Source: Thiomargarita sp. (GTDB lineage Bacteria > Pseudomonadota > Gammaproteobacteria > Beggiatoales > Beggiatoaceae). Taken from it: 34,700 nt of DNA. Position 1 is the first letter of the stretch, and each line of letters begins with the position of its first letter. The stretch lies in the NCBI GenBank assembly GCA_022729575.1, contig DZAL01000020.1, forward strand, positions 1 through 34,700, in the 5' to 3' direction. Positions 8,242 through 15,940 of this stretch are shown here, in pieces. Under the pieces are notes generated by a model that worked only from the letters and a program-made list of their open reading frames with translations, did not search any database and was not told the origin of the DNA. The translations under genes were made by a program, and so were the position numbers.

Positions 8242-8517
8242 TGCCATTAAGTGAAGGAATGTTACGGCGTTGGAGTCCAAATTTTCAGATTTGGGAACGT
8301 CGTCTCATCTTGACCAGTCTCGTCCAAACCTTTAGCTTTGGACGAGACTGGTTAAGGGATCACCAATACCATTTAATCCCTCACGTCAGGGCAACCACCA
8401 GGGATTGCCCTTACTAAAATGGACCATCTATTTCTTGGTGGTCCCTAAAGTGAGACGGCGTTTCAAAATCTGAAGATTTTGACTCCAACGCCGTAACCTT
8501 AGTTTAACTTGATGGCA
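8242..8517. mobile_element. TGCCATTAAG palindromic element, long copy
   Basis: It is bounded by TGCCATTAAG (left) and a matching end reading TTGATGGCA (right). Just inside each end is GGCGTTGGAGTCCAAA and its complement. The middle is expanded to 276 bases and holds further hairpins: GTCTCGTCC with GGACGAGAC, and GGACCATC with GGTGGTCC. Other family members are about 128 bases (15713-15840, 30489-30616). No transposase is encoded. Confidence 0.6.
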
Positions 8518-8628
8518 TAGCCCGTGTATAGGTTGGTTAGGGGGCTTCTGTAAAATCAAAAAAATCAAATAATTACACAAATTACTAGATAAGCCCTATC
8601 AGTAAATATTGGTCCATAAATAATTTTT

Positions 8629-8668
8629 TAAATAGGTAAATAGGTAAATAGGTAAATAGGTAAATAGG
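8629..8668. repeat. Five perfect tandem copies of TAAATAGG
   Basis: The 8-base unit TAAATAGG is repeated five times without change, and then breaks off in TATTTCAG. It lies in AT-rich intergenic DNA. Such short perfect arrays change length easily by slippage. Confidence 0.9.
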
Positions 8669-8742
8669 TATTTCAGATTAGCAAATGTCAAACTAAACTT
8701 TCTCATGACTTACGCTACACCCGGTGTTCACCTCAACCTTCA

Positions 8743-8793
8743 ATGGCATTAGGTTAATGGTTACGGCGTTGGAGTCCAAAGCTTCAGCTTTGG
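8743..8793. repeat. Left half of a TGCCATTAAG element
   Basis: TGGCATTAGGTTAATGG is followed by TTACGGCGTTGGAGTCCAAA and the small CTTCAG hairpin, exactly as in the left half of complete copies. The right half is missing and the GGTAGTCCC element starts immediately after it, suggesting truncation by that element or by deletion. Confidence 0.6.
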
Positions 8794-8992
8794 GGTAGTC
8801 CCTACCAACTAATGGAGGTATTAAAATCCAGGTGCTAACTTTCCTAAACCTTACCAGTTTTAGGTTTCCTAAACCTCACCGGTTTAGGAAACCTCGGCAA
8901 TTCTAAGTTTCCTAAACCTCGAAGGTTTAAGAAACTTTGACTTTTGATAACCCATTGAATTTTAACGCCTCCATTGGTTTGGCGGGACTACC
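8794..8992. repeat. GGTAGTCCC inverted-repeat element, copy 2
   Basis: The left end GGTAGTCCCTACCAACTAAT with GGAGGTATTAAAAT matches, read in reverse, the right end ATTTTAACGCCTCCATTGG with GGCGGGACTACC. Inside are two hairpins made from TTTCCTAAACCTC with its complement GGTTTAGGAAAC and a variant of it. It is the uninterrupted counterpart of 1269-1527. Confidence 0.65.
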
Positions 8993-9115
8993 GAAAATTT
9001 AGTTAAGAAACTGGAAAACCTCTTGACGAAGATTGGTGCCGAATTTCGGGTTAACTTTGTTTCCTAAAAATACCTGAAATTCATGATTCAGCACGTAGTG
9101 TGCCGCTTCGAAGTT

Positions 9116-10093
9116 TTACTCCGGTTGCCGCAGGCGTGCTAATTTCGCTTCCAATTGTTGGAGTTTGGACTCCGCCAGTTGCCGCGCTTCTCTCTCGGTT
9201 TGTGTCTCGGCCTCGGCCAGTCGTTGCGCTGCTTTCGCCGCCTGCGCCGTCGCTTCCGCCAGTTGCCGTGCTTCGGCCTCTTGACGACGTGCTTCTCTCT
9301 CGGTTTGTGCCTCCGCCTCGGCCACTTGCTGGGCCAGTTTCGCCGCCTGCAAGGCCGGTAACGCAAAGGCACGGTACACCGGGTCTTCACTCATCTTGGT
9401 CAACGTCGGTTGTCGTGACAAATCACGGAGGCGAAATTGAAACCCCGGTAACACGTTGGAGCTAATCAGGCCCTCTGAGGTGGGCGGAATCGGGGTGTAC
9501 ACACCACCCGCAGTCAATTGATAAAACGCTGTTCTCTTCCCTCTAGCATCTAGCAGGTAATACTCCTTGACCCCGCCCTGGGCATATTCGCGTTTTTTGC
9601 CCACCGTATCTCGTTTTATTTCGCCAAGATTAGAATAGGAGAGTGATTCCAGGCACACATCAAAAGTCCCACGATAAGATTGGTCAAACGGACCCAGGGG
9701 AACGGGGTTGCTATTCAGCACCACCCCTAAATCCGGTTTGCGAATGACGATTTTGTGAGGGAGGGCCAGACGAAAACCCATTTCCAAGCCGATAATTTTG
9801 GCTAGCGGCTGGACTTCCAAAAAATTATCAAGTAACTCGACCAACCATTGATACATTGAGTAACTTACATAATCCGGCATCGATTTTTCCTCCAAAGAGC
9901 CATTATTCCATTCGTACTGGTGGTCCTCTGGACCAACATAGTCATAATATTTTTCCCAATATTCCGCTTCACTGACTCGTCTTCGCGCCTGGGTTGAGGC
10001 AGTGCGCATGGTCTTCTTAACCACCGGTTGAGCTGGCGGTGGAGTGGCCGTAGCCGGTCCCGATTGGGGAATGAGAGGTAATAAGCTAGCCAT
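9116..10093 (-). CDS. Uma2 family protein with coiled-coil tail, downstream copy
   Basis: A 325-residue protein. Residues about 35-235 form a Uma2 (DUF820) domain of PD-(D/E)xK nuclease-like fold. Visible motifs are KPDLGVV (D121), CLESLS (E149) and DTVGKKREYAQGGVKEYYLLD, so the acidic and lysine positions of the fold appear kept. Residues about 255-325 are an Ala/Glu/Arg/Gln-rich coiled coil with an internal duplication (EAxAQTEREARxxAE twice). The start is placed at the ATG at 10093, which has AAGGA 7-11 bases upstream; a TTG at 10108 would add five residues. Apart from a five-residue insertion (TPPPA) near residue 16 and one Arg/Lys change, it is the same protein as its neighbour at 10118-11080. 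The biological role of Uma2 proteins is unknown. Confidence 0.88.
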   Translation of the reverse strand: MASLLPLIPQSGPATATPPPAQPVVKKTMRTASTQARRRVSEAEYWEKYYDYVGPEDHQYEWNNGSLEEKSMPDYVSYSMYQWLVELLDNFLEVQPLAKIIGLEMGFRLALPHKIVIRKPDLGVVLNSNPVPLGPFDQSYRGTFDVCLESLSYSNLGEIKRDTVGKKREYAQGGVKEYYLLDARGKRTAFYQLTAGGVYTPIPPTSEGLISSNVLPGFQFRLRDLSRQPTLTKMSEDPVYRAFALPALQAAKLAQQVAEAEAQTEREARRQEAEARQLAEATAQAAKAAQRLAEAETQTEREARQLAESKLQQLEAKLARLRQPE

Positions 10094-10117
10094 AATTTTT
10101 CCTTTCAATTTCGAGTT

Positions 10118-11080
10118 TTACTCCGGTTGCCGCAGGCGTGCTAATTTCGCTTCCAATTGTTGGAGTTTGGACTCCGCCAGTTGCCGCGCTTCTCTCTCGG
10201 TTTGTGTCTCGGCCTCGGCCAGTCGTTGCGCTGCTTTCGCCGCCTGCGCCGTCGCTTCCGCCAGTTGCCGTGCTTCGGCCTCTTGACGACGTGCTTCTCT
10301 CTCGGTTTGTGCCTCCGCCTCGGCCACTTGCTGGGCCAGTTTCGCCGCCTGCAAGGCCGGTAACGCAAAGGCACGGTACACCGGGTCTTCACTCATCTTG
10401 GTCAACGTCGGTTGTCGTGACAAATCACGGAGGCGAAATTGAAACCCCGGTAACACGTTGGAGCTAATCAGGCCCTCTGAGGTGGGCGGAATCGGGGTGT
10501 ACACACCACCCGCAGTCAATTGATAAAACGCTGTTCTCTTCCCTCTAGCATCTAGCAGGTAATACTCCTTGACCCCGCCCTGGGCATATTCGCGTTTTTT
10601 GCCCACCGTATCTCGTTTTATTTCGCCAAGATTAGAATAGGAGAGTGATTCCAGGCACACATCAAAAGTCCCACGATAAGATTGGTCAAACGGACCCAGG
10701 GGAACGGGGTTGCTATTCAGCACCACCCCTAAATCCGGTTTGCGAATGACGATTTTGTGAGGGAGGGCCAGACGAAAACCCATTTCCAAGCCGATAATTT
10801 TGGCTAGCGGCTGGACTTCCAAAAAATTATCAAGTAACTCGACCAACCATTGATACATTGAGTAACTTACATAATCCGGCATCGATTTTTCCTCCAAAGA
10901 GCCATTATTCCATTCGTACTGGTGGTCCTCTGGACCAACATAGTCATAATATTTTTCCCAATATTCCGCTTCACTGACTCGTTTTCGCGCCTGGGTTGAG
11001 GCAGTGCGCATGGTCTTCTTAACCACCGGTTGAGCCGTGGCAGGTCCCGATTGGGGAATGAGAGGTAATAAGCTAGCCAT
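10118..11080 (-). CDS. Uma2 family protein with coiled-coil tail, upstream copy
   Basis: A 320-residue twin of the gene at 9116-10093. The Uma2 domain with PD, ES and KxxxYxxxGVxEYxLLD motifs covers about residues 30-230, followed by the same Ala/Glu/Arg-rich coiled coil. It lacks the five-residue TPPPA insertion near the N-terminus. The ATG at 11080 with AGGAG just upstream is the better start than the TTG at 11095. Only 24 bases separate this stop codon from the ATG of the downstream copy, so both can be read from one transcript. The coiled-coil tail might mediate oligomerisation; that is inference. Confidence 0.88.
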   Translation of the reverse strand: MASLLPLIPQSGPATAQPVVKKTMRTASTQARKRVSEAEYWEKYYDYVGPEDHQYEWNNGSLEEKSMPDYVSYSMYQWLVELLDNFLEVQPLAKIIGLEMGFRLALPHKIVIRKPDLGVVLNSNPVPLGPFDQSYRGTFDVCLESLSYSNLGEIKRDTVGKKREYAQGGVKEYYLLDARGKRTAFYQLTAGGVYTPIPPTSEGLISSNVLPGFQFRLRDLSRQPTLTKMSEDPVYRAFALPALQAAKLAQQVAEAEAQTEREARRQEAEARQLAEATAQAAKAAQRLAEAETQTEREARQLAESKLQQLEAKLARLRQPE

Positions 11081-11192
11081 AAATTCTCCTTTCAATTCTA
11101 TTTAGGTTTTAAAACGAGTTTCCAGTGTTACCTTTGTTGATTAGTGATAACGTCTAGGATAGGAGTCATTGGGGCGGCGGGGATAATACTGC

Positions 11193-11954
11193 TTAATCAT
11201 CCTCCTCCGGTTGCTGTTGTAATAACTCCTCTAACCGTTGTCTGGCTTCTAAGGAATGTCGTTTATTGGGAATATTTAAATTCAGGTAACTTTGAAAGGC
11301 ATGGAGAGTTTGCTCGGTGATGGCTTGGGTCCAGGCTAACTCTTCCATTTTAAAATGAGCTTCCCCAGCATATTCTTTAAATTCGTTACCGTTTAAATAG
11401 TTGGAGTAAGCAGTTAACGTGTTTTCTCGTACCGCTTGGGCCCATGCCTCCTTATCCGTTATTGGAAATTGTGCAAAAATATCTTTTACCCGGGGTGACT
11501 TCAACAAAAACAGGGCTATCATCAGGTCCAGATAAAGAATCAGTAGGATAATTTCATTGAATCTTTTCAAGCCCCAAAGACTTTGTCCTAAGATAATACC
11601 AAATTCTAATAGCACGGCATACAATAATATTGCTCGTCCATATTGCCAACTCCAACGCAATACTTTACCGGCTTTTGGTGCCGTAGAGAGACTACGTTTG
11701 ATGGCGGCGGTTAGCACAAATAACGTGGGTAAACATAATAATAGGAGAGCCGGGGTGGAATAATCATGCGTAAAATCTTTGAGCGGCTTGGGTAAAATAT
11801 CCAAAATTTCCATACCTACCATCATAAAAGTATTTAGTCCCAAAATGATGCCTGGGATGTAATGTTTCAGTACAAATAATATCACCAGCTTTAGTGGCCA
11901 GTGGAGTTTGAGAACGTGATTTTGGTTGTAATCAGTGAATGAATAAGTGTTCAT
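11193..11954 (-). CDS. DUF2919-like membrane protein with two helical repeats
   Basis: A 253-residue protein. The start MNTYSFTDYNQNHVLKLHW followed by hydrophobic segments resembles the DUF2919 (YfeZ) family, but that match is from memory and moderate. There are about four membrane segments: residues 20-45, 68-85, 108-125 and 133-150. The soluble C-terminal 100 residues carry two copies of a motif of the form AW.QA..E.TL.A[YF]..YLN....(Y/K)..EA...(M/L)EEL, which resembles short helical repeats seen in TPR/caspase-associated proteins of sulfur bacteria and cyanobacteria. The function is unknown. It stands alone between the Uma2 pair and a repeat array. Confidence 0.75.
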   Translation of the reverse strand: MNTYSFTDYNQNHVLKLHWPLKLVILFVLKHYIPGIILGLNTFMMVGMEILDILPKPLKDFTHDYSTPALLLLCLPTLFVLTAAIKRSLSTAPKAGKVLRWSWQYGRAILLYAVLLEFGIILGQSLWGLKRFNEIILLILYLDLMIALFLLKSPRVKDIFAQFPITDKEAWAQAVRENTLTAYSNYLNGNEFKEYAGEAHFKMEELAWTQAITEQTLHAFQSYLNLNIPNKRHSLEARQRLEELLQQQPEEDD

Positions 11955-11997
11955 AATGGAATAGTCGATAACGTTAAGATGGCGTAGCTTTCAATCC

Positions 11998-12136
11998 AAC
12001 CACCCCCAACCCCTCCTTGGTAAGGAGGGGAGTTTTAACCACCCCCAACCCCTCCTTGGTAAGGAGGGGAGTTTTAACCACCCCTCTGACTCCCCTCCTT
12101 ACCAAGGAGGGGTTGGGGGTGGTTGTGCGTAAGGTG
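11998..12136. repeat. CCACCCCCAACCCCTCC palindrome array 1
   Basis: Two direct copies of ACCACCCCCAACCCCTCC with TTGGTAAGGAGGGG, then one inverted copy ending GGGGTTGGGGGTGGTT and GTGCGTAAGGTGA. Each copy contains the hairpin CCCCTCCTT/AAGGAGGGG. It lies between two minus-strand genes, downstream of the mutase stop at 12142. The same family is found at 13291-13430, 15601-15935, 29261-29302, 31478-31515 and 33831-33957. Confidence 0.85.
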
Positions 12137-12141
12137 ATTTT

Positions 12142-13272
12142 TTAATTCTTAAGAATTAGTTCTTTATTAAATAAACTCAAGGCTCTGGCTACTGCTTGGT
12201 CCATATTATAATATTGATAATCGGCTAACCGACCGGCAAATAACACCGATTTTTGCAATTTCTCGGCTTCTAGTTCATATTTTCTGTACCAAGCGCGATA
12301 TTCGTCTTTGGGTATAGGATAGTAAGCAATATTTTCACCACGACGATAGACTTGCGGATATTCTTCAATGTAAGTGCTCCCATACACTCGTTGCCCAGTT
12401 AAGTGTTTAAACTCGGTGGTGCGGGTGTAAGCATATTCATTGGGATAATTGATGGTGGCTACCGTTTGACAATAGTCTTGCTCGGTATGCAGATATTTAA
12501 ACGCCAGACTGCGATAAGGTAACTCACCGTGAAGATAATTGAAAAATTCGTCAATGGGTCCGGTGAAAATGAGTCGTTGATAATGAATGTCTTCCGCCAC
12601 TTCTTGGTAACGAGTGTTGAGCAACAGTTTAATTTTGGGATGATTCAATAAGCGTTGAAATAATTTAGTGTAACCAAATTTCGGCAAACCTTGGAATTTA
12701 TCTTGGAAATAACGATCATCTCGGCTAATATAAATGGGCACCCGGGCTGTGACCGAGGGACTTAATTCATCTGGTTTTAGTCCCCATTGCTTGACCGTAT
12801 AGTGTAAAAAGACATTTTCATAAATATACTCCACTAACCATTTTAAATCTTCGCCTTTAGCGGTGTCGCGAATTTTCAAAATGGGGACTTTGACATCGAA
12901 GCCATATTGCTCAATCAACTGTTGTGCTAACTTCGCCGCATAATGAGGAGGCAAGAGGGCTTCCAGGGAATTGAGATTAAATGGCACAGGGACGGTTTTA
13001 CCATTAATGACGGCTAACACGCGATGATAGTAACTGCGCCATTCCGTAAATTGGGCTAAATAATCCCAGATGTATTGTGCATTGGTATGAAAAATATGCG
13101 GACCGTATTGATGTACCAATACGCCATGGTCATCATAGTAATCATAAGCGTTACCGCCCAGGTGTTGGCGTTGCTCTACCAGTATCACAGTTTGTCCTAA
13201 TTGACTGGCAATTCGCTCGGCCAGTACGCTGCCGGTAAAACCGGCTCCAACAATTAACCAATCGGTTTTCAT
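12142..13272 (-). CDS. glf: UDP-galactopyranose mutase
   Basis: A flavoenzyme that interconverts UDP-galactopyranose and UDP-galactofuranose, supplying Galf for surface polysaccharides. The 376-residue length is typical. The N-terminus MKTDWLIVGAGFTGSVLAER is the FAD-binding GxGxxG motif, followed by VEQRQHLGGNAYDYYDDHG and YGPHIFHTN, both strongly conserved in bacterial Glf. Further on are NLNSLEALLP, VKQWGLKPDELSPSVTARVP, and near the end YYPIPKDEYRAWYRKYE and FAGRLADYQYYNMDQAVARAL. The frame stays open upstream to 13341, but that part is a translated palindromic repeat; the ATG at 13272 gives the normal family start. No other polysaccharide gene is next to it. Confidence 0.96.
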   Translation of the reverse strand: MKTDWLIVGAGFTGSVLAERIASQLGQTVILVEQRQHLGGNAYDYYDDHGVLVHQYGPHIFHTNAQYIWDYLAQFTEWRSYYHRVLAVINGKTVPVPFNLNSLEALLPPHYAAKLAQQLIEQYGFDVKVPILKIRDTAKGEDLKWLVEYIYENVFLHYTVKQWGLKPDELSPSVTARVPIYISRDDRYFQDKFQGLPKFGYTKLFQRLLNHPKIKLLLNTRYQEVAEDIHYQRLIFTGPIDEFFNYLHGELPYRSLAFKYLHTEQDYCQTVATINYPNEYAYTRTTEFKHLTGQRVYGSTYIEEYPQVYRRGENIAYYPIPKDEYRAWYRKYELEAEKLQKSVLFAGRLADYQYYNMDQAVARALSLFNKELILKN

Positions 13273-13290
13273 GATCAAGACCTGTTTGAA

Positions 13291-13430
13291 AACCACCCCC
13301 AACCCCTCCTTGGTAAGGAGGGGAGTTTTAACCACCTCCAACCCCTCCTTGGTAAGGAGGGGAGAAAGAGGCGTGGTTAAAACTCCCCTCCTTGCTAAGG
13401 AGGGGCAGGGGGTGGTTAGGCGTAAGGTGA
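13291..13430. repeat. CCACCCCCAACCCCTCC palindrome array 2
   Basis: Two direct copies (13291-13325 and 13330-13365 roughly) and one inverted copy ending GGGGTGGTTAGGCGTAAGGTGA. The layout is the same as array 1, on the other side of the mutase gene, so glf is bracketed by two matching arrays. It separates glf from the metG stop codon at 13432. Confidence 0.85.
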
Positions 13431-13431
13431 G

Positions 13432-15543
13432 TTACTTAACTTTCATCCCCGGTTTGGCGCCTTCATCCGGTTGTAGCAAAAATATCTCCGTGTTGCCAGG
13501 ACCGGCGGCTAACACCATGCCTTCCGATAGGCCAAAGCGCATTTTCCGCGGGGCTAAATTCGCTACCATGACGGTTAAACGACCTAGCAACTGCTCCGGT
13601 GAATACGCTTCTTTAATCCCGGCAAACACGGTCCGCGGTTGCGCTTCTCCAATCTCTAGCGTTAGACGGAGTAATTTTTCTGCACCTTCTACGGCTTCGG
13701 CATTCACAATTTTGGCAATTCGTAAATCGATTTTGGCAAAATCATCATAGGTGATGGTTGCTACTGCCGCGTCAGAAGTAACTGCTGACTTAGTGGTTGC
13801 TACTACTGGTTTAAGTTTCGCGGCTTTAGTAGCCTGCACTACCGTCGGCGTTTCTGCCACCGGTGTAGTCGGTTTCTCTGCCACCGGTGTAGTGGTATTG
13901 GCCAAACCGGCGGTGGAGTCCGCTATCATGGCTTCTACTTGAGTCTTATCGACTCGTTGCATTAATGGTTGAAATGGATTAATGGTATGCGATAACAGTG
14001 GCTCTGGTTGCCATGGTAACGTAGCATTGAGGAAGTTTTCCACGGTTTGCGCCATCACTGGTAGAATTGGCGCTAAATAGCCCAACAAGACTCGGAAGAG
14101 ATTTAAGCCTTGACTACAGACCGCTTGCAATTCTGCTTCTTTCCCTTCCTGTTTAGCCAACACCCAGGGTTTGCATTCATCAATATATTGATTCGCGAGG
14201 TCCGCTAGGGCCATGATGTCGCGCACTGCTTTACTGTATTCGCGCATTTCATAAGATGCCGCAATTAACTCGCCTTTGGCGATAAATTCTTGATACAGTG
14301 CGGGGTTGGCTAAAGTAGCTGCCAATTGTCCGTGGAAACGTTTGGTAATAAAACCAGCGCAACGACTGGCAATGTTGACCACTTTTCCTACCAAATCGGC
14401 ATTGACGCGGTTGACAAAATCATCTAAATTCAGGTCCACATCTTCCACGCCGGCGCCTAATTTAGCAGCAAAATAGTAGCGTAAGTATTCTGGATTGAGG
14501 TGATTTAAATAAGTCCGGGCATTGATAAAAGTTCCCCGCGATTTGGACATTTTATGACCATTGACGGTTAAGAAACCATGTACAAATACTGCGGTTGGTT
14601 TTCTAAATCCTCCTCCAGTTAATAATGCGGGCCAGAAGAGGGTATGAAAATACATGATGTCTTTACCAATAAAATGGTACAATTCAGTTTGGCTATCGGA
14701 TTTCCAAAATTCATCAAAATCCAGTTGTTGTTTATCACAAAAATTTTTGAAACTGGCGATATAACCAATGGGGGCATCTAACCAGACATAAAAATATTTC
14801 AGTGTTTCCTCGGGAATTTCAAATCCAAAATAGGGGGCATCTCGCGAAATATCCCAGGCTTGTAAGCCAGTTTCAAACCATTCATTCAGTTTGTGTTGAA
14901 CCTCATGTTGTAAGGCTCCGCTACCGGTCCATTCCCGTAACATGGGTTCAAAATTGGCCAAATCGACAAATAAATGTTCGGATTCTTTTTCAATGGGGGT
15001 GGCACCTGAGACGGCCGAAACTGGATTTTTCAATTCGGTAGGAGCATAAGTAGCGCCACAGGCTTCGCAGTTATCGCCATATTGGTCTTTGACTCCACAG
15101 CGTGGGCATTCTCCGCGAATGAAACGGTCGGGTAAAAACATTTGTTTGACCGGGTCGTAGGCTTGGCGAATGGTGCGTCGTAGGATTTGATTGCTGGCTT
15201 TTAAACCTTGATAAATCTGAGTCGCAAATAGTTTATTTTCCGGGCTATGGGTGGAGTGATAATTGTCAAAGCCAATAGCAAAGTCGGCAAAATCCGCCCG
15301 ATGCTCTTGATAAACTCGTGCAATCAGTTGCTCTGGGGAGATATTTTCTAGTTGTGCCCGGAGCATAATGGGGGTGCCGTGTGCGTCGTCGGCACAGACA
15401 TAGTAGCATTGATGACCTCGACGTTTTTGAAAACGTACCCAGATGTCAGTTTGAATATATTCGACTAGATGGCCCAAATGAATGGCACCGTTGGCATAGG
15501 GTAAGGCACTGGTGACTAAAATTTTGCGGTTAGTGGTTGTCAT
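13432..15543 (-). CDS. metG: Methionyl-tRNA synthetase
   Basis: A class I aminoacyl-tRNA synthetase that charges tRNA-Met, 703 residues, close to the E. coli type in length. Visible parts: HLGH (the HIGH motif) at residues 22-25 after [10 protein letters not shown]; a knuckle with C146, C149, C159 and C162 that would bind zinc; KMSKS at 331-335; the anticodon-binding helical region with [21 protein letters not shown]; and a C-terminal EMAP-II/Arc1p-like tRNA-binding domain from about residue 595 ([25 protein letters not shown] ... [17 protein letters not shown]). The linker before that domain is Ala/Thr/Pro/Val-rich with a short internal repeat ([16 protein letters not shown]). All catalytic motifs are intact. 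Confidence 0.98.
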   Translation of the reverse strand: MTTTNRKILVTSALPYANGAIHLGHLVEYIQTDIWVRFQKRRGHQCYYVCADDAHGTPIMLRAQLENISPEQLIARVYQEHRADFADFAIGFDNYHSTHSPENKLFATQIYQGLKASNQILRRTIRQAYDPVKQMFLPDRFIRGECPRCGVKDQYGDNCEACGATYAPTELKNPVSAVSGATPIEKESEHLFVDLANFEPMLREWTGSGALQHEVQHKLNEWFETGLQAWDISRDAPYFGFEIPEETLKYFYVWLDAPIGYIASFKNFCDKQQLDFDEFWKSDSQTELYHFIGKDIMYFHTLFWPALLTGGGFRKPTAVFVHGFLTVNGHKMSKSRGTFINARTYLNHLNPEYLRYYFAAKLGAGVEDVDLNLDDFVNRVNADLVGKVVNIASRCAGFITKRFHGQLAATLANPALYQEFIAKGELIAASYEMREYSKAVRDIMALADLANQYIDECKPWVLAKQEGKEAELQAVCSQGLNLFRVLLGYLAPILPVMAQTVENFLNATLPWQPEPLLSHTINPFQPLMQRVDKTQVEAMIADSTAGLANTTTPVAEKPTTPVAETPTVVQATKAAKLKPVVATTKSAVTSDAAVATITYDDFAKIDLRIAKIVNAEAVEGAEKLLRLTLEIGEAQPRTVFAGIKEAYSPEQLLGRLTVMVANLAPRKMRFGLSEGMVLAAGPGNTEIFLLQPDEGAKPGMKVK

Positions 15544-15600
15544 AAGTGGTTGTTATAATAAAAATAAGTGGTAATAGTGTATCCAAAGTAAGGGCGGGTT

Positions 15601-15935
15601 AACCACCCCCTACCCCTCCTTGAGTAAGGAGGGGAGAAAGAGGGAGTATATCAACCACCCTCAACCCTTCCTTGAGTAAGGAGGGGGTATATCAACCACC
15701 CCCAACCCTTAATGCCATTAAGTTAAGCCGCGTTGGAGTCCAAACCTTCAGATTTGGACGAGATTGGTCAAGATAAGATGGCGTTGCCAAATCTGAAGAT
15801 TTGGACTCCAACGCCGTAATTTTAGCTTAACTTAATGGCAGTGCCCCCAACCCTTCCTTGAGTAAGGAGGGGAGAGAGAGAGGGTATATCAACCACCCCC
15901 AACCCCTCCTTGAGTAAGGAGGGGCGAAAGAGGGT
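15601..15935. repeat. CCACCCCCAACCCCTCC array 3, variant with CTTGAGTAAGG
   Basis: Four tandem units of about 50 bases of the type CAACCACCC(C/T)CAACCCYTCC plus TTGAGTAAGGAGGGG and a purine-rich tail ending in TATATCAA or similar. All units share the CTTGAG variant, whereas arrays 1 and 2 have CTTGG. The third unit is split by a TGCCATTAAG element (15713-15840). It fills the gap between metG and the DUF2279 gene. Confidence 0.85.
15713..15840. mobile_element. TGCCATTAAG palindromic element inserted in a repeat unit
   Basis: 128 bases bounded by TGCCATTAAGTTAAG and CTTAACTTAATGGCA, with GCGTTGGAGTCCAAA and its complement inside and CTTCAG/CTGAAG hairpins. The sequence CCCCCAACCCTT stands on both sides (15699-15710 and 15844-15855), as expected of a target-site duplication of about 10-12 bases made on insertion into the third unit of the surrounding array. 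Confidence 0.75.
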
Positions 15936-15940
15936 AGGTT

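Larger units (their letters stand above)
8518..9115. other. Gene-free stretch with repeat remnants
   Basis: Apart from the octamer array at 8629-8668, a half copy of the TGCCATTAAG element (about 8743-8793) and the GGTAGTCCC element (8794-8992), I see nothing here. I found no run of TTATCCACA-type DnaA boxes by eye, although this is the position next to rpmH where dnaA and oriC often lie. Confidence 0.5.
9116..11095. repeat. Direct tandem duplication of a Uma2 gene (about 1 kb unit)
   Basis: Two direct units with an offset of 1002 bases at the 3' end are almost base-for-base identical, including wobble positions. The visible differences are one 15-base indel, a C/T change giving Arg/Lys, a few bases beside the indel, and small changes in the ribosome-binding-site region. 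The near-identity means a recent duplication or ongoing gene conversion. Confidence 0.95.

Noticed and set aside
8220..8417. 65-residue frame on the plus strand
   Set aside because: It lies entirely in a TGCCATTAAG palindromic element and has no recognisable domain or ribosome binding site.
8061..9115. Possible chromosomal origin next to rpmH
   Set aside because: I found no cluster of DnaA-box-like sequences and no dnaA gene; the region is mostly repeats. A DnaA-box scan and GC skew would decide.
9139..9390. Arginine-rich frame of 83 residues inside the Uma2 gene (also at 10141-10392)
   Set aside because: It is a shifted frame over the coiled-coil coding region, occurs in both duplicate copies, and has no ribosome binding site. 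The Uma2 frame explains the sequence.
13273..13341. 23-residue N-terminal extension of the UDP-galactopyranose mutase
   Set aside because: It is the translation of a CCACCCCCAACCCC palindrome, and the family starts at the GAGFTG region reached from the ATG at 13272.
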